18,441 bases of DNA from Gemmatimonadales bacterium (GTDB lineage: Bacteria; Gemmatimonadota; Gemmatimonadetes; Gemmatimonadales; GWC2-71-9), in contig JACCSZ010000322.1 of the NCBI GenBank assembly GCA_013812695.1, positions 1 to 18,441 of the forward strand, read 5' to 3'. Position numbers and translations under genes: made by a program. The notes beneath the pieces were generated by a model that worked only from the letters and a program-made list of their open reading frames with translations, ran no database searches and had not been told where the DNA came from. This document shows, one piece after another, positions 10,835 to 17,507 of this stretch. The stretch's first letter is position 1, and the number at the start of each line of letters is the position of its first letter.

Positions 10835-10853
10835 GGCCTTGCGACGTAAGGCC
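10835..10853. other. Inverted repeat between the first gene and the PspB-like array
   Basis: GGCCTT (10835-10840) and AAGGCC (10848-10853) flank GCGACGT. This is a 6-bp stem with a 7-base loop, with TTGCG/CGTAA partial symmetry at its centre. It has no T-run, so a terminator is unlikely. It could be an operator or an RNA processing or attenuation hairpin about 35 bases before the first PspB-like start. Confidence 0.35.
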
Positions 10854-10886
10854 CGCACTGAAGACCCGAGGCCGGAGATCCGAGGG

Positions 10887-11144
10887 ATGGATATGGAAGG
10901 CGTACTGGCGATCACGTTCATATTCGGCGGCGGAACCCTGTTCCTGCTCTCCGTCAGCCCGGTCGGCAAGGCGCTGGCGGAGCGGATCAGGAGTCAAGGT
11001 GGCCGTTCGACACCCGATCCCGAGCTCCTGGCCGAAGTCGACGCCTTGCGCGCCGAAGTGTCGGAGCTGCACGAGCGGGTCGATTTCACGGAGCGCCTGC
11101 TGGCACAGCGGCAAGAGCCAGGGCAGATCGGCGCCGGCGAGTGA
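10887..11144 (+). CDS. PspB-like small membrane coiled-coil protein, copy 1
   Basis: An 85-residue protein with one N-terminal membrane segment (about residues 5-24, VLAITFIFGGGTLFLLSV) and a basic ALAERIR edge. A coiled coil (about 46-72) ends in ELHERVDFTERLLAQ. This is the E. coli PspB architecture (one helix plus a cytoplasmic coiled coil, about 75 residues), and PspA is encoded four genes downstream. Sequence identity to PspB was not tested, so the call is architectural. Start choice: ATG 10887 has GGAG nine bases upstream. The in-frame ATG at 10893 has GAGG at a better distance and would shorten the protein by two residues. The frame is open further upstream to 10812, but that part crosses the inverted repeat and lacks a ribosome-binding site. 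It overlaps copy 2 by four bases (GTGA). Confidence 0.75.
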   Translation: MDMEGVLAITFIFGGGTLFLLSVSPVGKALAERIRSQGGRSTPDPELLAEVDALRAEVSELHERVDFTERLLAQRQEPGQIGAGE

Positions 11145-11398
11145 GCCCCGATCATGTCCTCGTTGCCATTGCGATCATCACACCGGTCTGGGCTGTCGCA
11201 CGGATCCTCGGTGGCCCGCTGGGTGATGCGCTGGCCCGGAGGATCGGAGGCACGGCCCAGGCGGGAGCGGTCCAGGCCGCCGAGTTGGTCGACCTCCGCG
11301 CGCGCCTGGCGGAGCTCGAGGAGCGGGTGGATTTCACCGAGCGCGTCCTGCTGAAGGAGCGGGAGCTGGGGGAACTGAAACAAGGAGGGCAGCCATGA
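11141..11398 (+). CDS. PspB-like small membrane coiled-coil protein, copy 2
   Basis: An 85-residue paralogue of its neighbours. It has an N-terminal membrane segment (about 6-25, VLVAIAIITPVWAVARIL), then GPLGDALARRI. A coiled coil (about 47-75) carries LAELEERVDFTERVLLKE. It starts with GTG at 11141, overlapping the stop of copy 1 (GTGA), so translation is probably coupled. Its own stop overlaps the ATG of copy 3 (ATGA). The same order of parts and the same terminal motif as copies 1 and 3 point to tandem duplication followed by divergence of the membrane part. The likely role, by analogy with PspB, is holding or sensing at the inner membrane with the coiled coil in the cytoplasm. The topology and the partner are inferred. 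Confidence 0.75.
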   Translation: MSPDHVLVAIAIITPVWAVARILGGPLGDALARRIGGTAQAGAVQAAELVDLRARLAELEERVDFTERVLLKERELGELKQGGQP

Positions 11399-11742
11399 TG
11401 CTGCTTCAGGCCATTCCACCGGTTCCGCCGAGGCCCCCGTCCGAGATGTTCGATCCCAATCTGGTTCTCACGACCGGGGAGGCCCCGGCGGTCGTAATGA
11501 TCGTGGTGGCGGTCATGATTGCCCTCACCGTCGTGCTCTGGCCGCTCGCCCGGGCGTTGGCGCGGAGGCTGGAGGGGCGGGGCGCTGCGGACCCGGCGCT
11601 CCGCGCCGAAGTCGAGCAGCTCCAGCATCGCCTGGGTGAGGTCGACGCGATGCAGGGACGGCTCGCCGAGTTGGAGGAACGGCTCGACTTCACCGAGCGG
11701 CTCCTGGCGCAATCCCGGGAGCCCGACCGGCTGCAAAGCTAG
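11395..11742 (+). CDS. PspB-like small membrane coiled-coil protein, copy 3 (extended N-terminus)
   Basis: A 115-residue paralogue. Unlike copies 1 and 2 it has about 30 extra N-terminal residues rich in proline (PPVPPRPP), before a strong membrane segment (about 31-53, AVVMIVVAVMIALTVVLW). PLARALARRLEG follows, then a coiled coil (about 65-105) with LAELEERLDFTERLLAQ. The Pro-rich extension would lie outside the cytoplasm if the coiled coil is inside. The start ATG 11395 has AGGAGG seven bases upstream and overlaps the stop of copy 2. The stop TAG is embedded in the AGGAGG that serves the next small ORF. Its longer coiled coil makes it the best candidate of the three for contacting PspA, which is itself all coiled coil. 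Confidence 0.78.
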   Translation: MMLLQAIPPVPPRPPSEMFDPNLVLTTGEAPAVVMIVVAVMIALTVVLWPLARALARRLEGRGAADPALRAEVEQLQHRLGEVDAMQGRLAELEERLDFTERLLAQSREPDRLQS

Positions 11743-11751
11743 GAGGAGCGG

Positions 11752-11895
11752 ATGCAGGTGGGCACGCACGACATGACGGCGGCGGCGGATCGCCGCGGCT
11801 GGTTGGCGGGCCCGGAGGAGCGGTTACATTTGGCCGAGCGTCTCCCGGGCGAGATGCGCGTCGGCGACCAGCGGTCCAAGGGGGCGTATCGATGA
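11752..11895 (+). CDS. 47-residue small ORF, decayed fourth copy of the coiled-coil motif
   Basis: A short frame with an excellent Shine-Dalgarno (AGGAGG at 11741-11746, five bases before the ATG). Its TGA overlaps the ATG of the next gene (ATGA, 11892-11895). The segment PEERLHLAERLPGE lines up with LEERLDFTERLLAQ of copy 3, but the membrane segment and most of the coiled coil are absent. It could be a shrunken paralogue still translated to couple ribosomes to the downstream gene, or a functional microprotein. It is basic and soluble by composition. Translation is supported by signals, not by homology to any known family. Confidence 0.5.
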   Translation: MQVGTHDMTAAADRRGWLAGPEERLHLAERLPGEMRVGDQRSKGAYR

Positions 11896-12287
11896 TCACC
11901 CGCGAGGATATTCAATCGTTCCTGGACCGGCTGGACAGCGGCAGCCTGACAGTCGCGGAGATCGAGCCCAACCTGTGGCTCGCCCGGACCCCCGACGATG
12001 CGGAGGCCGTGGTGCACTTCGCGCCACCCGTCGTGATCCTGCGCGTGCGGGTCATGGAACTGCCGGCCAGCGAACCGCGCCGGGCGGAGTTGTTTCGCCA
12101 GCTCCTCGAGTACAACGCTCGCGACCTGGTGCACGGCTCGTACGGCCTCGAGGGCGACCACGTCGTGCTGACCGACACGCTCGAGCTGGAGAACCTCGAC
12201 TTCAGCGAGTTCGAGGCGAGTTTCGACTCGATCACGCTGGCCGTGGCCTCGCATCTCGCCGCGCTCGCTCCGTACCGGGAAAGGTGA
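11892..12287 (+). CDS. YbjN/DUF2170-like protein, probable PspA partner
   Basis: A 131-residue soluble, acidic protein. An N-terminal helix (MITREDIQSFLDRL) is followed by strands (VAEIEPNLWLAR, AVVHFAPPVVILRVRVMEL). Then comes a helix with FRQLLEYNAR, a GSYGLEGDHVVLTDTLEL hairpin, and a final helix pair (FSEFEASFDSITLAVASHL). This order is that of the YbjN/type III secretion chaperone-like fold, and also resembles DUF2170 (YjfI), whose E. coli gene adjoins the PspA paralogue yjfJ. I cannot choose between the two. It overlaps the small ORF (ATGA) and ends six bases before pspA, so it is probably co-translated and may bind PspA or the coiled-coil proteins as a chaperone-like adaptor. A G-rich Shine-Dalgarno (11879-11884) precedes the start. 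Confidence 0.7.
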   Translation: MITREDIQSFLDRLDSGSLTVAEIEPNLWLARTPDDAEAVVHFAPPVVILRVRVMELPASEPRRAELFRQLLEYNARDLVHGSYGLEGDHVVLTDTLELENLDFSEFEASFDSITLAVASHLAALAPYRER

Positions 12288-12293
12288 AGCGAC

Positions 12294-13067
12294 ATGGGAC
12301 TCTTTGACCGTCTCTCGACCATGCTCCGGTCGAACATCAACGACCTGATCTCGCGGGCCGAGAATCCGGAGAAGATGCTCAACCAGCTGATCGTCGACAT
12401 GAAGACGCAGCTGGCCAAGGCCAAGCAGCAGGTGGCCTCGGCGATCGCGGACGAGAAAAAGCTCCAGGCCGACGCCGAGACCATGAAGAAGCAGGCGGAA
12501 GACTGGGAGCGCCGCGCGATGCTTGCCGTGCAGGAAGGCCGGGACGACATGGCCAAGCAGGCGCTGGGACGGTACAACGAGCAGCTGCAGGGCGCGCAGC
12601 AGCTGCACGAGACCTGGCTCAAGCACAAGGCCGAGACCGACGCGCTCAAGCTCTCGCTCCGGCAGCTCAACGACAAGATCGAAGAGGCCAAGCGGAAGAA
12701 GAACATCCTGGTGGCGCGCGCCAAGCGGGCCGAGGCACAACAGCGCATTCAGGAGACGATGTCGGGCCTGTCCGACAAGAGCGCCTTCGAGTCGTTCGAG
12801 CGGATGGCCGAGAAGATCGAGTCCACGGAGCGCAAGGCCATCGCGGCGGCCGAGCTGAACGAGGAGGTCTCGGGCGACCGGCTCGCGCGGCAGTTCGAGG
12901 CGCTCGAGTACAAGGGGAGCTCGGACCAGCAGCTGATCGAGCTCAAGTCCCGGATGGGAATGGTCGGACCGGGGCAGGCCCAGGCGGTGCGGCAACTCAA
13001 CAAGGGCGCGGGCGACGTCCACGATGCGGAGCTCGTGGAAGACGGAGACGAAGGGTCCACCCGCTGA
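12294..13067 (+). CDS. pspA: PspA/IM30 (Vipp1) family protein
   Basis: A 257-residue ESCRT-III-like membrane-remodelling protein. Family members polymerise on damaged inner membrane and limit proton leakage. The N-terminus MGLFDRLSTMLRSNINDLISRAENPEKMLNQLI is typical: amphipathic helix 0, then the conserved NP turn. It is followed by a nearly continuous coiled coil to about residue 215 (KQQVASAIADEKKL, AKRKKNILVARAKRAEAQ). The C-terminal tail is acidic and probably disordered. No PspF-like sigma-54 activator or PspC was seen in the window, so the E. coli regulatory loop is not present here. The ATG follows an AAGGTGA ribosome-binding site and lies six bases after the YbjN-like gene. Its stop TGA shares one base with the AI-2E gene's ATG (TGATG). 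Confidence 0.95.
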   Translation: MGLFDRLSTMLRSNINDLISRAENPEKMLNQLIVDMKTQLAKAKQQVASAIADEKKLQADAETMKKQAEDWERRAMLAVQEGRDDMAKQALGRYNEQLQGAQQLHETWLKHKAETDALKLSLRQLNDKIEEAKRKKNILVARAKRAEAQQRIQETMSGLSDKSAFESFERMAEKIESTERKAIAAAELNEEVSGDRLARQFEALEYKGSSDQQLIELKSRMGMVGPGQAQAVRQLNKGAGDVHDAELVEDGDEGSTR

Positions 13068-14185
13068 TGCCGCTGTCCGACCGGCGGAACTTTTCCATCG
13101 GGCGGCTGCTGCTGGTCGTCGCGCTGGTGGCACTGGCCATCAAGACGATCGGCGTGCTGCTGGTCGTCTTCCTCGCCATCATCCTCGGCATCTACCTCGA
13201 CGCGCTGGCCGATCTGCTCGAGCGTCGGCTCGGCATGCCGCACCCTTTGGGGCTCACGCTGGGAGTCGCCGCGACCCTCGGCGCCCTGGTGGGCACGGTG
13301 CTGCTCATCGCGCCGCCCGTCACCGAACAGGTGCAGGACCTGTTGACCAATCTGCCGCGCTATCTCGCCAGCCTCGATGCCAACATCAACAACCTGATCC
13401 GGAGCATTCCCGTCCTGCGGCGGGGCGCCGCGCCCGGGGCCGAGTCGCAGCCGGGCCTGCTGGCCACGGCCCTGGGCGAGATCCTGGGGTTTCTGCGCGG
13501 GGCGGCGGTGCCGTATCTCACGGGGAGCGTCGAGCTCATCATCGAGGGCATCAGCGTCCTGGTCATGGCAATCTTCATGGCGCGTCACCCGGCGATCTAC
13601 GTCGACGGAGCGGTGGCGCTGGTGCCGCCCTCGCGCCGCACGCTGGGGCGCGCCATTCTGGGCGACTTGAACCTCACCATCCGCGCCTGGGTGCTGGGGC
13701 AGATCATCGCCATGGTGCTGCTGGCCGCGCTGACCACGCTCGGGCTCTGGGCGCTCGGCATACCGTATTTCCTCGCCTTCGGCGTCTTCGCCGGGGTGGC
13801 CGCCATCGTCCCGTTCTTCGGCGTGCTGCTGTCCACGCTTGTGCCGGCGCTCTTCGCGCTCGGCGCGTTCGGCCTGACCAAGGCGCTGCTCGTCGCCGCG
13901 CTCGGGGTCGTGGTGCACATCATCGAGGCCAACTTCGTGGCGCCGGTCGTCATGGAGCGGCAGGTAAACCTCCCACCGGTGGTCACGATCGCCGGCGTGC
14001 TGCTCATCGGCAAGCTGTTCGGACTGGCCGGGCTCATCATCGCGGTGCCCATCCTGGCGCTGGTGATGATCCTGGTCCGGCACATTCTGCTCGGCGAGGT
14101 CTACGGCGATCCAGTCAGCGCGGCCAAGCCTTCGGGTACGGTGCCGTCCGACGTCGAACCCACCATCGAACCCTCGCACGCCTGA
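13067..14185 (+). CDS. AI-2E family transporter (permease)
   Basis: A 372-residue membrane protein of the AI-2E/PerM family (PF01594). Predicted helices lie at about 11-27, 28-46, 61-83, 152-171, 209-230, 234-260, 262-284 and 305-340, with the family's long hydrophilic loop between the third and fourth (about 84-150). Family landmarks are visible: RAWVLGQIIAMVLL, LGIPYFLAFGVFAGVAAIVPFFG, and NFVAPVVMERQVNLPPVVTI followed by GKLFGLAGLIIAVPI. Members have been linked to export of AI-2-like signals and to Na+/H+ exchange, so the substrate here is open. Its start shares a base with the pspA stop, which makes a functional link to membrane stress plausible. No strong Shine-Dalgarno is present, so translation may depend on reinitiation. 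Confidence 0.92.
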   Translation: MPLSDRRNFSIGRLLLVVALVALAIKTIGVLLVVFLAIILGIYLDALADLLERRLGMPHPLGLTLGVAATLGALVGTVLLIAPPVTEQVQDLLTNLPRYLASLDANINNLIRSIPVLRRGAAPGAESQPGLLATALGEILGFLRGAAVPYLTGSVELIIEGISVLVMAIFMARHPAIYVDGAVALVPPSRRTLGRAILGDLNLTIRAWVLGQIIAMVLLAALTTLGLWALGIPYFLAFGVFAGVAAIVPFFGVLLSTLVPALFALGAFGLTKALLVAALGVVVHIIEANFVAPVVMERQVNLPPVVTIAGVLLIGKLFGLAGLIIAVPILALVMILVRHILLGEVYGDPVSAAKPSGTVPSDVEPTIEPSHA

Positions 14186-14189
14186 GCGC

Positions 14190-15266
14190 ATGACCGCTCC
14201 CCGGTTTCTCATCGTCGCCGACGGCGACTTCGAGGCCATGACGTCCAAGACGGCCAATTCCGTCATCCGCTTCCTGCCCGACCGCACCGTCGGCGTCCTG
14301 GATCGCCAAAAGGCCGGCCGCACCGCGCAGGACGTGCTGGGCTTCGGCGGCGCGCTGCCGGTGGTCGGCTCCATGCGCGAAGGACTGGCGCTGGGCCCGA
14401 CGGCCGTGCTGATCGGCATCGCGCCGCAGGGCGGACGGATGCCGGGCGAGTGGCGCGCCTGGCTGGCCGAGGCGCTCGATCACGGCTGCGATCTCTGGAG
14501 CGGCCTGCACACCTTTCTCGGCGACGATCCACTGCTCGCCGAAAAAGCGCGCACGATGGGGCGGAAGATCTTCGACCTCCGGCGGCCGCCGGCGGACCTC
14601 CCGATCGCCTCGGGACTGGCCAAGTCGGTCGAGCCGCTCGTCGTGCTCACGGTGGGCACCGACTGCAATGTCGGCAAGATGACGGCGCAGCTGCGACTCA
14701 CCCGCCGCCTCAACGACCGCGGCGTTCGCACCCGCTTCGTGGCCACCGGGCAGACCGGCATCATGATCGAGGGATGGGGCATCGCGGTGGACGCGGTCGT
14801 GGCCGACTTCATTGCCGGCGCGGCGGAGCGGCTCGTGCTGGAAGGCGCCGTGGGCGCGGACGTCGTGCTGGTGGAAGGCCAGGGGAGCATCAATCACCCC
14901 GGCTACTCGGGCGTCACGCTCGGGCTGCTGCACGGCGCCTGTCCGGACGCGCTCATCCTCTGTCACCAGAGCACCCGCGAGTACATCGGCGACTACCGCC
15001 AGGCCGCCTGGCTTCGGATCCCGCCGCTCACCGAATACGTCCGCCTGTACGAAACGATCGGCGCCGCGGTGCATCCGATGAAGGTCGTCGGCATCTCGCT
15101 CAACACCTACGACCTGCCCGAGGACTTGGCCCGGCGCGCCTGCGAGGTGGCGGCACGCGAGACCGGACTTCCCGCGACCGATCCGGTGCGGTTCGATCCG
15201 GACCCCCTCGTCGATGCGGTGCTGAGCGCACGCACCCGCCGCGACCGGGCGCGACGCGCGGGCTGA
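14190..15266 (+). CDS. DUF1611 (DgcN-like) P-loop protein
   Basis: A 358-residue cytoplasmic protein with the two DUF1611 parts. The N-terminal Rossmann-like domain (about 1-130) includes GGALPVVGS and IGIAPQGGRMP. The C-terminal domain (about 148-350) begins with an unusual P-loop, GTDCNVGKMT (Gly156-Thr165, Lys163). Further conserved pieces are TGQTGIMIEGWGIAVDAV, VEGQGSINHPGYSGVTLGLL and LCHQSTREYIG. Characterised DgcN relatives act in D-glutamate catabolism as N-acetyltransferases and usually sit beside an enolase-superfamily epimerase or racemase (DgcA). No such gene is present here. The gene lies four bases after the AI-2E gene and one base before the DUF2157 gene, clearly in the same operon. 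A link to D-amino acids of peptidoglycan would suit an envelope-stress operon, but that is inference. Confidence 0.87.
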   Translation: MTAPRFLIVADGDFEAMTSKTANSVIRFLPDRTVGVLDRQKAGRTAQDVLGFGGALPVVGSMREGLALGPTAVLIGIAPQGGRMPGEWRAWLAEALDHGCDLWSGLHTFLGDDPLLAEKARTMGRKIFDLRRPPADLPIASGLAKSVEPLVVLTVGTDCNVGKMTAQLRLTRRLNDRGVRTRFVATGQTGIMIEGWGIAVDAVVADFIAGAAERLVLEGAVGADVVLVEGQGSINHPGYSGVTLGLLHGACPDALILCHQSTREYIGDYRQAAWLRIPPLTEYVRLYETIGAAVHPMKVVGISLNTYDLPEDLARRACEVAARETGLPATDPVRFDPDPLVDAVLSARTRRDRARRAG

Positions 15267-15267
15267 G

Positions 15268-16381
15268 ATGCCCGCGGCGTGGGAGGAGCGGGTCGGGCGC
15301 TGGGTCGAAGCGGGATTGCTCGAGCCTGCGGCGGTCGAACGAATTCGGACCTGGGAAACCGCTCGGGCACGACGCGGCCCGGGATGGCCGGAGCGACTCG
15401 CCCTCGCCCTCGGCGGCATGATCGTCTGTGCCGGCGTGTTCCTATTCGTCGCCGCGCACTGGGACGCGCTCGCGCCCGGTACCCGCTTCGGCTTCTGGTA
15501 GGCACCGCGGCCGCGTTCCACCTCGCGGGGACCTTCGCGGCGGACCGCGCGCGCGCGTTGGCCACACGCTGCACGCCTGCGGCACTGCCGCGCTCGGTGG
15601 CGGCATCTTCCTCGCTGGCCAGATCTTTCATCTCTCCGAGCACTGGCCGAGCTGTGTCCTGCTCTGGTCGCTGGGCGCCTGGGCCGGCTGGGCTCTGCTT
15701 CGCGACTGGCCTCACGCATTCTTCGCCGCGGTGCTCACGCCGGCGTGGCTGGTGGGCGAATGGATGGTGGCCGCTACGTCGCGCGCCGGCGGAGCGGTGC
15801 TCGCCACGGAAGTGCTGGTGACCGCGCTCGCCTACTTGAGCGCCGTGCCCGACCCCCGCGGCATATCATCCGCGCCGCGCACCACGCTGGCATGGATCGG
15901 CGGGATCGCGCTCGTTCCCGCCGCGCTGGCCCTGGTCGCCGCCCATGGCGATTCCTACCTACCGGGAGATCTCGACCGTGTCCTGTCGGTCGCTGGATGG
16001 GTCGGCGCCATCGGCCTGCCAGTGGCGCTGGCCTGGTGGCTTCGCAGCGGGCTCTCGTTGCCGCTGCTCTCGCTGGCGGCATGGACGGTGGCGGGACCGT
16101 TCTTCGCAGGCCGCCGGGGCGCCTATCCGTTTCTCTGGGCCGGAGTGTTGAGCTTGGGCCTGGTCACGTGGGGCCTCCTCGAGCGCCGGTCGGAGCGCAT
16201 CAACCTCGGCGTTGCCGGGTTCGGCATTACCGTGCTCTCCTTCTACTTCTCCAGCCTGATGGACAGGCTCGGCCGGTCGGCCAGCCTCGTGGGGCTCGGG
16301 CTGCTCTTTCTAGGAGGTGGGTGGGCGATGGAGCAGGGACGCCGCCGCCTGGTTGCGCGGGTTGCCGGGGGCAGCCGGTGA
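15268..16381 (+). pseudogene. DUF2157 membrane protein, interrupted by two apparent frameshifts
   Basis: The start (ATG 15268, one base after the DUF1611 stop) gives a DUF2157 N-terminus: a helical cytoplasmic domain (WEERVGRWVEAGLLEPAAVERI) and the first membrane helix, ending LAPGTRF. The match then continues in another frame with LLVGTAAAFHLAGTFAADRA (from 15492), and again in a third with HTLHACGTAALGGGIFLAGQIFHLSEHW (from 15563) to the stop at 16381. Each break equals one missing base, near 15487-15494 and 15550-15563; the second adjoins a CG-dinucleotide run. Restoring both gives about 371 residues with some eight to ten membrane segments, the usual size. The real state is either a pseudogene or sequencing error. 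It overlaps the GDYXXLXY gene by four bases (GTGA), the usual partner of DUF2157. Confidence 0.75.
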
Positions 16382-16877
16382 CACGGCGGCAGGCGGGGCT
16401 CCTGCTCACGGCCTTGCACGTGGCGATGCTCGGGACCCTTGGGCTCAAGCTGGTGGCCGACCGTGCACGGCTGCCGCGCGCCTGGGCGCGGACCCAGCCG
16501 TACGATCCGTCGACGCCATTGCGCGGAAGGTACGTGAAGCTGGCGCTCGAGATCCCGCTGACGACGGGTGGTTCGGCTCGAGGCGGAGTCGGCGATCGAG
16601 GCGGCGCCTCCGCGCGGTGGATGGAAAGTTCGTGGGCGAGGTCGACAACACGGTGAAATCGCCGCGCGTCGCGTCGCGGCCGGAGGAGTCGGCAGGGACC
16701 GCTCGGCTGGCTGAGCCCCTGGCGTTCTTCATTCCGGAGCATGTGCCCGACCCATCGATTCGGCCGGCGGGCGAAGAGTTGTGGGCCGAGGTCACGATCC
16801 CCGGCTCCGGGCCACCGCGCCCGATCAGGTTGGGTGTGATGAGGCAGGGGAAGCTCACGCCGCTCCATCTTCGATGA
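16378..16877 (+). pseudogene. GDYXXLXY-type protein, interrupted by two apparent frameshifts
   Basis: GTG 16378 overlaps the DUF2157 stop. The N-terminus has one membrane anchor (LLLTALHVAMLGTLGLKLV) and then PLRGRYVKLALEIPL, which corresponds to the GDYXXLXY motif in weakened form (GRYVKLAL). The frame then fails. Treating one G at 16566-16568 and one at 16615-16617 as extra restores VVRLEAESAIEAAPP, then VDGKFVGEVDNTV, and on to the natural end at 16877 (IRLGVMRQGKLTPLHLR). The result is 165 residues, close to the family size. The N-terminal frame alone stops at 16656. As with the preceding gene, I cannot tell decay from base-call error. DUF2157 and GDYXXLXY genes are commonly adjacent, and both are presumed inner-membrane proteins of unknown role. 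Confidence 0.65.
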
Positions 16878-16973
16878 GGGGATGACGGCGCCACGCGGCT
16901 GCAATCGGCGAATTCGCTACCATCAGGCCGGAAACGATGGTCCGTGCCGCCGCCGCCCAGGCGACCGTGTCTC

Positions 16974-17428
16974 ATGCTTCCCGGCGCCCCTTCCCGCCTC
17001 CCGACTTCCTTCCCGCTCCGCCGCGCGCTGGACTTCGCACACCCCGGGGAACCTCTGGGCGCTTGGGTGCGCATGGGCCGGTGGCCACTTCACCTGCGCG
17101 CCGGCGGACGCGCCCTCCTCGCCAGCGCCGACCTCGGCTATCTCCTGCGTGCTGCGGACGCGTGCTCGTTCGCGGGAGCGCGGGTCCGACGGTCATGGCC
17201 GCCGAGCGGCTCATCGCCTGGCGCACGCTTCAGATCGTGGTCGGTGCTCCGTATTTGCCGCAGGTGCAGGAGCTCCGGCGTATCTATCCAGGGCTCCGCG
17301 TGGCCGATGGCCGCATCGCGCTGCCGCTTGGCCTGGACGGCGCGGAGCCCGCGCTCGCGGCCTGCGCCGCCGCGCGGCTGCCGGTGGCCGCCACCTGGAT
17401 CGAGTATCGGGACGCCGGTTCCGGTTGA
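16974..17428 (+). pseudogene. Hypothetical protein with one apparent frameshift
   Basis: I do not recognise this gene. From ATG 16974 one frame has GC-rich codon thirds and a protein-like sequence (RRALDFAHPGEPLGAWVRMG, LASADLGYLLRAADACSFAG) until about 17172-17190. The protein-like signal then moves to another frame (VMAAERLIAWRTLQIVVGAP, ALAACAAARLPVAATWIEYR), which stops at 17428. One missing base would join them into about 151 residues. A shorter independent gene from ATG 17195 (77 residues) is the alternative. No Shine-Dalgarno, signal peptide or membrane segment is evident. The bases from 16878 to 16973, before it, show no clear terminator or promoter. Confidence 0.4.
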
Positions 17429-17454
17429 CTCGCGGCTCCCGGGGTCTCTAGGTT
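17425..17454 (+). promoter_or_regulatory. Predicted promoter of the mscS gene
   Basis: TTGACT (17425-17430) and TAGGTT (17449-17454) are 18 bases apart, the same layout as before uvrA and the psp-like operon. The -35 box overlaps the stop codon of the preceding frame. The predicted transcription start is near 17461, about 17 bases before the leader ORF. Confidence 0.6.
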
Positions 17455-17477
17455 AGGGCTCGCCTTATCCCAGGCCC

Positions 17478-17507
17478 ATGCTCGCGCTCAACTCGCCCCG
17501 CTCATGA
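17478..17507 (+). CDS. Possible 9-codon leader ORF overlapping mscS
   Basis: ATG 17478 opens a nine-residue frame (MLALNSPRS) whose TGA (17505-17507) overlaps the mscS ATG (ATGA). Only a weak AGG lies before it, three bases away. Since mscS has no Shine-Dalgarno of its own, this frame could bring ribosomes to it by coupling. A chance ORF of this size is quite possible. Confidence 0.3.
   Translation: MLALNSPRS

Noticed and set aside
12749..14419. A long minus-strand frame opposite pspA, the AI-2E gene and the start of the DUF1611 gene
   Set aside because: It has low-complexity His/Asp/Gln-rich sequence across three good genes on the other strand, with no start signal.
15487..15563. Programmed ribosomal frameshifting in the DUF2157 gene
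   Set aside because: Two breaks within about 75 bases, no slippery heptamer or obvious downstream structure, and further breaks in the next two genes make mutation or sequencing error the simpler reading.
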